64,000 bases of DNA, from positions 21,984,001 through 22,048,000 of the forward strand of contig JAIVEN010000022.1 in NCBI GenBank assembly GCA_026686845.1, in the 5' to 3' direction. Position numbers and translations under genes: made by a program. Below, piece by piece: positions 35,590 to 45,646 of this stretch (within the stretch, counting starts at the first letter, position 1; each line of letters starts with the position of its first letter). The notes beneath the pieces were generated by a model, which saw nothing but the letters and a program-made list of their open reading frames with translations, was not told where the DNA came from and made no database searches. This DNA is from Adenanthera pavonina (taxonomy: Eukaryota; Streptophyta; Magnoliopsida; Fabales; Fabaceae).

Positions 35590-38328
35590 TCATGCACCCA
35601 AAACTTTCTGGATATCCTTCTGCAGATATCAACAAGAGAGATATTGTGTCAGTGTTAAAGATTTTAGAATGGGGAATGACGGTTTACAACCAGATGAGTG
35701 AATTAATAACAAAGAAAGATTTTAACTGATAAAAAAAAATTTTAATTGATAAAAAGTAGTAAAAACTGAAAGCTTGAGTGTCCTATTTTATAATAGATTT
35801 GCTATTTTGGTCTTTTAAGTGTTATTCCCCCATTTTAGAATGTTGTGTGAGACAATGGGCATCCCCATCATAGAGAGATTGTCTTACGTCAATGCTGAGA
35901 GGAGAGGTTGTGGGAGCATAACGTTCCACAACATTCCCATCTTTATCAACCAGGAATTTGGAGAAGTTCCACTTTATGTTATCCCCGAACAGTCCACCTT
36001 TGCTTGATTTTAGATATTTGTACAGTGGAGCAGCTTTATCACCATTCACATCCACCTATATATAACAACACCATGTAAACATGATTGGTCTCTACCATCA
36101 ACTGCACGGTGACGACTAAAACACACAAAGAAAGGGTAATCATAAAATTAATCCTTCAAAATCTGCAACTAGTTGAACATGTCTATTGAGTTAGTCTCCC
36201 AGAATAGAGAGTAAATGAATAATTTAATCCGATGGAAGGACTACCATGTCGCATGTTATAACATCTCAAGAACTGCCACGTCTAAAGGAGTATAATTTAG
36301 AAAAGTATTCGAAGATGTATTTTCTAGGAACCAAAAAAAAAAAGTGTACTGTTTACTTTGTCTCGACCATGTTTGAAATAACAACATATGCGTCTTCTAA
36401 TGGGTAAAGTTAATCACATTTGCTCCTTTTGGCAGAACTTCAATGCATTTTCTACTAGATAAGATTAAAAAATAAATGTTGATAAGTCTCGGACAAAACA
36501 GCTGGATGCTATAAGATATTTAAATATCGCTTTAATTAATAAACTTATGAAACCGATTACATTTAAAATAAATTTATCAGCTTTATTTTATAAGATTGAA
36601 GCCGATTATACTTAAATATTGTTTTGGCAGAACTTATCAGGTTTCAAGAACATACATATGAAGAAGGTGACATATAAGAATAAAATAACAGGCAGTGACG
36701 AGAGAATATGCACAAAGTGCCGTATACCTTATCGAAAATAGGAAACTCAGCTTTAAAGCGAGTACAAGCAAACTCTACTATCTGTTCATTACTTCCAGGC
36801 TCCTGTGCACCAAACTGATTGCAAGGGAATGCCAGAATTTCCAAACCTGCATAAAGAAAAGCAAGAATTTAGAAAGAGGAAGTGACAGCACAGAGAGCAG
36901 CTTGACCTTGAACAGTAATATATAGTTGGTTCTTGGTAGAAATGAAGCCATATATGTATATAGTTAACTTGTCCAATAGCCAAACTTGATTTCCAAGTTA
37001 TCTCAAGAATGGAAGGGATATAGTATCACAAAGAATAACAATAAAACAATGGTAAGGACAAAAAAAATGAAGAAGACACAAGTGAGGAAGGAAACATGGC
37101 AAAAACTAACCTTTCCCTTTGTATTTCTCGTACAACTGGCCGAGCTCAGTGTAGTTTGAATTAGTCAAGCCACTGCGTCAAATAATATTTAACATTAAAA
37201 AAGGAAAACAACAGGAAGAAAGATAAAGGCAACGGCATAACTAAATGAAGAAGTCTTAAAAGTAAATTAGTCTAGAATCTCTCGAAGCACTAAAGGCCAA
37301 CTATACACTTCCCTCTATTAGGATCTCTCAATCTCTCTCCAAAGTTTAAGCGCGTCATCAGGTCAATTTTGTCAATTTCGGAGAAAGATAAGCAAATTAT
37401 GTCAGATTTGGGGATTTACACTTAAATGGTAAACCTACAATGTCGACGGTCCCACATACACTATATCTCAGAGTATCAATTTTAGAGACAAAAATGAGAG
37501 ATTCAAATCCCCGTCTGTCAGTTATCTTCTGTAAACCGGCTATATCTAAACTATCTCTCCAATTCACACCTTTGAATGATATATATATATATATATTTTG
37601 ACAATCAAGTGGTTTATCGACCAAAAAAATGCTAGTAGGACACTTGATCACAAGAAAAACGGAAAAAAAGAAGCTAGTTACTTAAATACTTGAATTTAAT
37701 TACCATCATCCACGGGCGGGCTATGATTTCATTGAGGATTTACTGTTATGTAAATACACCAGATAAAAAATGAAAAGGGGAAAAAAGAATTTGAGAACAG
37801 GAGATAACCATTGCGAGGCAACATTGACAATCAGCAGGACATTTCCCTTGTAGTCGCCGAGGTTAACATCGTTTCCCCTGGCGTCCTGAAAGTAAAATTG
37901 AACATCGTAAATTGAATATTCACTCTGAAATAGCCCTAAACTGGTCAATAATTTAAGGAAGCAAAAGATTTCAACGCATCAATTTCAGACAACATATAAA
38001 AAAGCCGGATAATAACAAGCAATTTTATATTAAATAAAAAATGATCAAAGTGACGGAAGGATTCAGAGTGACTCACTTTGACGGTGAAATCGTGGACAGA
38101 ATTAGCATTTGATTGGAAAGCCATTGTGCGATCTGTTCTCAAAGCGTGAGACAAGTGACTCGAAATCCCCGATTTAACAAGAACACTAGACAATGAAATC
38201 TGAGCAGGACCAAACAAGATTGAGTCCTTAGGTTTAGCTAAAGACTGTTTCGGCAAGTAACGAAAGGCAGAAAGAGAAGCTACTCTTATATTTCTGAGCA
38301 ACAAGACCCGTACTGAAGGAGCGAGCAT
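35590..38328 (-). CDS. Phospholipid hydroperoxide glutathione peroxidase, mitochondrial-type (plant GPX6-like)
   Basis: Six exons on the - strand: 38328-38077, 37885-37809, 37172-37111, 36846-36728, 36055-35888 and 35619-35590, giving 235 residues, close to plant GPX6-type proteins. All joins have GT/AG and keep frame. It reduces lipid and hydrogen peroxides, in plants with thioredoxin rather than glutathione. Peroxidatic Cys110 is in VNVASQCGLTNSNY, its codon TG|T split by intron 2. Gln145 (FPCNQFGAQEPG), Trp199 and Asn200 (KWNFSKF) complete the tetrad. Cys139 and Cys158 keep the spacing of plant resolving cysteines (+29, +48). The N-terminus (MLAPSVRVLLLRNIRVAS) is Arg-rich without acids, like a mitochondrial presequence. 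Met69 (MAFQSNANSVHDF) starts the conserved enzyme and could give a cytosolic form. It converges with the AHL gene. Confidence 0.96.
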
Positions 38329-38434
38329 TGAGAAACATGCACTATGGTTGCCCCAAATTTATAGCGTCCCCATTACGCGTACGCCATTTCTCGCTTTTGG
38401 AATCATGGAGGTAGGGGGTGATGAAGAACATTGG

Positions 38435-38465
38435 CACGTGGAGACTTTGATTCTCTACACGTGGC
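38435..38465. promoter_or_regulatory. Two ABRE/G-box motifs upstream of the GPX gene
   Basis: CACGTGG at 38435-38441 and CACGTGGC at 38458-38465 lie 107-137 bp upstream of the GPX start codon. ACGTGGC is the core of abscisic-acid response elements bound by bZIP factors; two close copies are the usual functional arrangement. This would fit stress induction of a peroxidase, but is inferred from motif alone. Confidence 0.6.
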
Positions 38466-38559
38466 AAGCATTCGGCCAAGTGCCACCGTTGGAATATAAC
38501 TGGATGGACGGTTGGGATCATCAGTCTCGTCCTTTTTAATTAATCTTTTTCTTTTCAAT

Positions 38560-39484
38560 ATCAGTCTTGTTTCCAACCAGTCCGCGTCCTAACTCTTAAT
38601 AATAGTGAGTTGGCCAAAAAAACAAAAAAAATTCTTAATAATAGTGTGGAAGTTTGAAAACAAAAGGAGAAAAAAAAGTGTGAAAGTACCTGGTTGTAAC
38701 TTGCAACTGGAGATGATGGTCTATATCTGATTCCTTCCGTCAAAATTTAATTTGAATAATTTTATTTTAATAAAATTTTTAAATTTAAATTTAATTTTTT
38801 ATTTATAAATTAAAAATAAATTAAATTAAACTAATCTTAATTTTGAAATAAAAATACAAGAAAACAAAATAATAAAATTTCAATTATTGAAACTAAAGTA
38901 GTTAGAGAAAGGTAATTTTATCCAATTTTGTAAGTTTACTTAATATGTGATTTGGTAAAAAAACAAAATTGTGGGCTTGGCTTAGATATGTTCCAAAATA
39001 AAATGTTTACAAGAGAAGTTGTATCACCCATGATTTATAAATAGTATAGCTTTCTAAAATTTTTAATATATATTGATATATTAATGTGCAATGAAACTAA
39101 ATTCTTTAAGAGGTGTGTGAAATTAATATATATAATAAAATTTAAAGAAAAATGTACTATTTATTAATCATAAATAAATAGTATGATTTATATCAATTTT
39201 GAATATATAAAATTACTTAAATTACAATTAGAATAAATTTCATGTGTTATATATTTTGTATTGATATATTTCGTTTGGTATTGATGATATATACTGTGAA
39301 AGAGGTGTGTGAAATTGTGAAAATGTGTTGTTGAGACATGAGAGACTGAGGGACGCGCGGACACGGTGGTGTGTTGTGGGGACATCTGAGATTACTATTA
39401 CAAGTTATATATATATATATATATATAAATATATATATAGTAACGTCGGCCATAAAAAAAAAATATATATATATATATATATAG
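38560..39484. other. Gene-free AT-rich DNA
   Basis: It carries TA-rich microsatellites at about 39405-39440 and 39462-39482. No gene or element is recognised. Confidence 0.55.
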
Positions 39485-39672
39485 TAATATAATTTTACCC
39501 ATATTAAAAAATATTTATTGCATCCTTAAGTTTCTTAAAAAAGACTAAAATTTTCAATTTTATTCTATTAATTTTACTCTTTTTATTAAATATAACACAT
39601 TTTATAATTAATAATATAATAAATGAGTAACAAAAACAACAAATTATTAATTATTATCTTATATTATGTTAC
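39485..39672. mobile_element. Truncated MITE, same family as 51001-51250
   Basis: Its sequence follows the inner and right part of the element at 51001-51250 phrase by phrase: CATATTAAAAAATATTTATT / GTATATTAAAAAATAGTTAT, CATCCTTAAGTTT / TATCCTTAAATTT, ATTCTATTAATTTTACTC / ATCCTTATTAAATTTACTC, AATAATATAATAAATGAGTA / AATAATATAATAAATAAAAG, TTATCTTATATTATGTTACC / TTATCTTATATTACATGAC. The left end is lost in the TA microsatellite. Confidence 0.7.
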
Positions 39673-39678
39673 CTTATA

Positions 39679-39900
39679 CTCTCTCTATTACCTATTATAA
39701 GTTATATTTATATATCTCACATATACCTAGAAAATTAGTTAAAAATTTTAATATTTTTAAAACTTATTCTAATTTTTTAAAATTATTCTCATTAAATTAT
39801 AACTCATTTAAAAGGTAACTTTCATAATAATTCTCCACTACAATCTATATTTTGAAATCTTAATTTTTTAAAAATTTGTTATTATAGAAAATAGAGGAAG
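39679..39900. mobile_element. Stowaway-like MITE with TA duplication
   Basis: The left end CTCTCTCTATTACCTATTAT and the right end (complement CTTCCTCTATTTTCTATAAT) form the terminal inverted repeat. TA flanks at 39677-39678 and 39901-39902. It starts 6 bp after the truncated MITE to its left. Confidence 0.88.
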
Positions 39901-39902
39901 TA

Positions 39903-42487
39903 ATATGAAACTACTTTTTTGACTTGAATTACGAGGTTATCTCCTATTTGTGTGAAAGGAATAAAATTTGAGCGGGCAGCTTCTAGAGAGAGGATCATAT
40001 GAATATGGTGGGGATATTCTTACTGTTCACACTGATAATTCCGGAAAGGAACAAAGACGCATACGAAGGGACGAAAACAAGGAGTCCAAACCTCTAACGC
40101 GCAGGTTGGCCCAAAAAAACGGAGAGAGAGAAAACCTCTTAGGCGCAGAACTCCTACTTGCCGCCTGCATTCCCACCGAAGACAAAGTCACTGTGATGAA
40201 AAACAAAAGCATCGAGGTCCTTCCTCGCCCAATACTACGTTCATTCTTATTTATCTACCATCCTCACTTCTTTTCGTAGTCAATTTAATTTAATATTTTT
40301 ATTAAAATATTCCCTATCAGCTTTAATGCATGTTTTAAATTAAACTAAGAAACTCAGATAAAAAATTTTAGCTACAAATAAGTAAAAAATGTGCAACATT
40401 TTAATTTATAGAAAATTATATATAGTATATATATATATATATATAATTCTAATCAATGTTTTTAGAAAAAAAAGTTAGTGTATTATAGCTATATATGAGG
40501 TTTGATAAATTATTAAATAATGAAAAAATTAAGTACATTTTGGTGTATTGTATAAAGTTTGAGGAATGAGTCACACACACAGTTGATAAAATTGGACTAA
40601 ATTTATTAAAATTGGTATATTAGTGCTATAATTAACCTAGAACTTTACAAAACTAACCAAAATAAAATCAGTAAAAATTGGGAAAACTTTAAAAATTTGG
40701 TAAGAACTGATTTTTTTAAAAAAATTATTTTATTTTTTAAGATAAAATAGCATCAAAATAGCATTATTTTTTTAAATATTTTTCTCCCATTATTACAATT
40801 TTTATAACCATTATTTTGATACATAATTATTAATTATTAATCATTATAACTTTATTTAACAAATAATATCATGATAAAATTTTAATTGAGTATTTTTATT
40901 TTTAAATGTAATTATGAATAAATATTAATTTATTTATATTTAACTATTAAATTATGCAATTTATTAGTAATACTTTTATTTTTTATAAACCAAGGATTAT
41001 ATTATCCTCAAAAGTTAGATGCAAAGTCTGGGAGTAGTTTTTTTTTTATATATAATATATGACATATAATATATTAATTTGATTACTATTAGTTCAATCA
41101 TGATTTAATCACAATTAAAGTAATCTTAAACTAATGACTTGATTGATTTGGTTTTGAAAACATTTGTCATACTACTATTATTTTGTCAATTTATTAACAA
41201 TTTATTTTTATGACTAGTATAATGCACTAGCATTTCTATAAAATTGTTCGAAATTATATATATTGAAAAAATAAATGTGCTTTTTATAAATTAAAACATT
41301 GTACATTTTATTTAGTTTATTTTTTACTAAAAGATTTTATTTGAATTTTTAGTTTAATTTAAAATATATATTAAAACTGATAGTGAATATTTTAATAAAA
41401 ATATTACAATTTAAAATAAATTGAAACTAATAGAGAATGAGAACAAGTGAGGTTGAACAATGAAGAAGTTGACAGAGAGACAGTGAATAGTATACTGAAC
41501 ATGAGGATGATAGTATAGGGTGAAAGGAGGAGTGAGCGAGTAAGTTTTTTTTTTAAATTCCTTTGAATTAAAATAAATTAGTGTTTAGATGCTTTCGGTT
41601 TTACTTTTTAATCACAACGATGCAGGTGAGATGTTTGGGACTCGAAAACATGAGTCTTTTTTTAATTCTTTGAATTAAAAAAAAATAGGTTGGGTCTGAT
41701 TAAGAAAATACTACTAGCCTTCTTTAATACACAGAATAATTTTTTTATGAAATATGAATGAGAATATAAATGCGAATAAACTTTAAATATATATTTTGTA
41801 TGATAAGAAAAGATAATAAAAATAATAAAAAAGAAAGAGATAAAAAATATAAAATACATATTTTCTTCCCTTGCTGGCACAGCTGCCACCACCACCATCT
41901 TCCTCCGGTGACAACTACCACCACAGACACCTCAGACAAGCCAATTTAAATAATATAATAATAATAATAATAATAACATCTTGGTTGTAAGCATCGAAGG
42001 CCACGGGGAACCACAGACAAAGGTTCATTTGTTTTAATAAGAAAAAACCTTAAATAATAAAGTGTATTTGGTTTACGGTTTAAGAAAAAAAAAGTTTTCA
42101 AACTTATTACAAGTCGAAATATAATTCAACCCAAAGAACCTCTTCTCTGTTCATTCTGTTCAGCTAACACATTTTTGCCCCAATCCTCAATTATCGCTGA
42201 AGCAACTTCAAGCCTCATTTTACGTTCTATGTTTGCAAACTAAAATTTGATTCAAACTTAAATATGAAAACTCTAATCCAAATCCACACTTAAAAACTCT
42301 GAATTAATTAAGTCTATTTGTAAATTAATATTTAATATTGCTAAATGTTGGATATAAGTTCACCCTTGATGGGTTGGAGGAAAAAGCCCAGTTGAATTTC
42401 TATCAAATTAATATTAATTAGAGTTATTTATTTGAAATTTAAAAAGGATTGGGTTATCATGTTCAATTTACATTATTCCCTCCACGT
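39903..42487. other. Gene-free AT-rich DNA
   Basis: A GC-richer patch at 39968-40279 contains an open frame of 103 codons without recognisable features or codon bias; I do not call it a gene. A (TA)n run lies at about 40424-40444 and an (AAT)n run at about 41953-41978. Nothing else is recognised. Confidence 0.55.
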
Positions 42488-42712
42488 AGGGGTGTAAAGT
42501 TTTTTGTTGAATCATTTCACTGGAATTGCTTCTCTCTGGCCACATTCTCTATAGATTTCTTCTATTCCTTTTCCCTCTACTGAGTTTCTGCTTCTGTTTT
42601 GTGATTATGATGATTTTCTTTAGAGCTTAATTGTATTTCTTTTGATGCATTGTAACTAGATTTGATTTTCCCTTTATAATAAAATACAAGTTTGGTTTAT
42701 GTGTTCATGACA
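42488..42712 (+). repeat. 5' LTR (right part only) of the LARD-like element
   Basis: It matches the right repeat from GGGGTGTAAAG to TTCATGACA, including CACTGGAATTGCTTCTCT, CTGAGTTTCTGCTTCTGTTT and the poly(A)-signal-like TTTATAATAAAA. Upstream of about 42488 the match is lost although the right copy continues for about 130 bp, so this copy is truncated or rearranged. Confidence 0.85.
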
Positions 42713-45148
42713 TTTTGGTGCTCTCGGTGAGAAATCCTACTCGATGGCGGACTTGACAGCTGAGGAGGAAGTTTTATTCGAAGAAATTGAAGCTTCATTG
42801 AAACGTCTTTTTGAGTTCATTGTCCGATATGATGCTACCATGAATAAGTCAATTGACCGATATTAAGCTACTATGAATGAGTTGATTGTCCGATATAAAG
42901 CTGCCATGAATGCTGGGTTGGACCGATTAGAGTCCTCTGTTCTCCAAGTTTAACAATCTGTCGATTCTTTAGTCGCTAATGTGGATTGACACTATCAGCA
43001 ATCAGCCAGTGGTGCTTCGAACTCTAATTTTGAACTCTCTGATATTCGGCGTGATGTAGAACATGCCTTCCAATTGTATGATCCATTTCCTTCCCCTACC
43101 ATTTTTTATGTGCACTTTCTGGATGTGACCTTGACATTTCAATCTACTCCAATTGTGTTGTCAGAGGCCACTAAGAAACAATACTCCATCTCTGAAGCTC
43201 TTGACAATGTCTTTGACGAATTTGATGATGTTACCATTTGCGTTGAAACTCGTAGCACCATGCTACCAGTGCCTCTGGTGTTCTCCACAGTGCCATTGAG
43301 CCACAACGTCGTCCTGCTTCTGAATGGGAGTGAGCTCATAGTACATGGGTTTTGTCTCTTCTCGATGGTTCAGTGCTTTCATAATTGGGCCCAAGATATT
43401 GCAGCCCAATTTTGGTCCGTTCGCCTGCTCTAACACTTCCTTTAACAACTTTACACAAAACGAGTTCACCAGCCGAGAGTACAGCCGTGTTATGGTGTGG
43501 GCTCCTCACATCAATGTTTTCACGGAGGTTGGTGCAATTGCCAATTTCATCAACCTTGTGTTGCTAGTGATCCTCTTGAAGGTTCTTATTCCCCCGTCCT
43601 CCTATCTCCTTCATGTGACATTTCTGTGGCTATCAACTGGCGAGCCTCCTCCTCCTTCTCACCCTTTCTCTTGTTTGGCATCTCAAGGTTTCATAGCCAA
43701 CCTTTTGTTTGATTTTGGATTTGAGATTGGATTGCTTGCCCTGCCTCTTGCCTCTTCATCCTTCTACTTCTATCATTCAATATGAATCTATGTTTCTTCT
43801 TTCGATGGGATCATTCAAGCTTGGTTTGTCTGCATATTCTTCTTCTACCACTGTCTTGGCTGAACAGTTTCTTTCACAGTTGTTGCTTGATTATGTTGAA
43901 AGTACCAACATTGCTGGTGATACTTTTGCATTCGGGATTATTAATGGCTTGAATATTCTCTTCGTTTTTCATTCTTGTACCATTATCAACAATAAGGTTC
44001 ATGGGTATCTTTCAACTCTTTATTCCATTGTAGCTATAGGTGAACATTTAGATGGTGGAGGATATGGTTCATTGCTTAGAAATTACAAGCTCTCTGTTGC
44101 TTATATTGTTGGTGCTCACATTATTGATGTTAGAATTTGTGACTCAGAGTTTAGCATGGAGTCATCTCACTATAATTGCCTCTCTTTTCAGAACCACACT
44201 ACGTGTTTGATATATTGTTGCCTTATCATTTCTGAATCATGCATTAGTAAACCGACTATTAAGGGAGATTGGTGTTTGCACCTTGCTGTTGACATCCATT
44301 GCTTATTACCTATTTTCACTAAAGCAACTAAAGCTCAGAACATGTGGTACATCTGTGATTTAATTACCTCACTCCATTTATTTCCATTTCAACCAATTAG
44401 TTTTGGTGAATTTTATGAAAATATATTTCATGCGCATCAGTTTGAGGCTTGTGTTGGTTGGCAACTTGATGTACACTGAGCATATAAAACTTTTAAGGTT
44501 GACTATATAGCTATTGTCATTGGAGCCGAGGAGTCAACACTACCGAGCACCATTTGACAACACTTATTGATGCACTATTTGGCAAGCTGAGGCTTCAAGG
44601 TGCAGTAGTTGATTGCTTGCTGCCTATTATTTCTATTTCTGCACTTTTCAGCTATGTATCTCCAATTATAAATTCAAAGGCTGAAAAGCAAATTGTTATA
44701 CTTGTGCTACTACTATTTTGGAATGAGATACTAGAAGGGCTCGGTGCCTCCACTAAGGTTGACTATCACTTCCTATTGTTACCATTTCCACTAGGTGAGA
44801 GGATTTTGCCCCAGATAGATGACAAAGCTGCATAGCTATTCTATATTTCTTATTGTTTGAGCACCTTAATGATGTGTATGATAATGAATTTTAGGCTATT
44901 GCTAGCCACCGGGTTTACAGCCATTGGGAACCTCAAGTTTGCTACAAGTTATTATATGGGTGGCACGATAAGAGGAAATCATGATAGCTACTCTTCTAGC
45001 ACATTGCCACAAGTCACTATATATATATATATATGCTAATAATTCATCCATTGTGAAGATTTCTCTATGCATGCTTGTTTTCCAATGTAGCAGCTACTGT
45101 TCCCTTTGTTGACCTTTAGGACAAGGTCAATGTCCCAAGGGGGAGTAA

Positions 45149-45508
45149 TGTAATGAATGAGCTAATGGCATGGGCTATAAAAGAATGACCAACGGGCCAG
45201 CTGTTTATCCTATTGGGCTTAACAGATGTGGAGTGGGTTAAAGAAGTAATATAAATAGAAATGGAGAAGGGGTAGTGGTGTGAAGTTTTTGGTTGAATCG
45301 TCTCACTGGAATTGCTTCTCTTCTCTCTGGCCACATTCTCTGTGGATTTCTTCTATTCCTTTTCCCTCTGCTGAGTTTCTGCTTCTGTTTTGTGACTATG
45401 ATGATGATGATTTTCGTTAGAGCTTACTTGTATTTCTTCTTATGCATTGTAACTAGATTTGATTTTCCTTTATAATAAAAAACAAGTTTGGTTAATGTGT
45501 TCGTGACA
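45149..45508 (+). repeat. 3' LTR of the LARD-like element
   Basis: 360 bp, TGTAATGAATGAGC to TTCGTGACA, directly after the purine tract AAGGGGGAGTAA. It contains GGGCTATAAAAGAATG at about 45172 (TATA-like) and TTTATAATAAAA near its end (poly(A)-signal-like). Confidence 0.85.
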
Positions 45509-45646
45509 GCTTCCTTCCTAGTTCTTCACATAAATAATAGTGTCATGGTAAAATGTTAAAACAATGTAACAAGAGAGTAAGAAAAATTTTGAAGCAAGGA
45601 TGAAGATGAATCATTGTAAAAGTTGATCCAAGACCAAGAATCACTT

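Larger units (their letters stand above)
42488..45508 (+). mobile_element. LTR element without recognisable gag-pol (LARD-like)
   Basis: A direct repeat pair (about 42488-42712 and the right part of 45149-45508) brackets 2436 bp. After the left repeat comes TTTTGGTGCTCTCGGTGAGA, a plausible primer-binding region; before the right one stands the purine tract CCCAAGGGGGAGTAA. The right repeat is TG..CA (TGTAATGA..GTGACA). Inside, a frame starting at ATG 42744 (MADLTAEEEVLFEEIEASLK) with repeated RYDATMN-like segments suggests a coiled-coil leader protein. It has stops and is followed by loosely open frames (43074-43433, 43709-44479, 44554-44835) with no domain I recognise. No protease, RT, integrase or RNase H motif is visible, so transposition would need another element. 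The left part of the 5' LTR does not match and seems lost. Confidence 0.8.

Noticed and set aside
36644..36983. Frames on both strands around GPX exon 4
   Set aside because: The conserved residues fit only the spliced exon 36728-36846; the extensions are intron sequence.
39968..40279. 103-codon frame in a GC-richer patch
   Set aside because: No domain, no codon bias, no upstream or downstream exons; also partly open on the other strand. Kept as a remark only.
42744..43433. Frames in the LARD-like element as a host gene
   Set aside because: They lie between paired LTR sequences with primer site and purine tract, and the leader frame is broken by stops.
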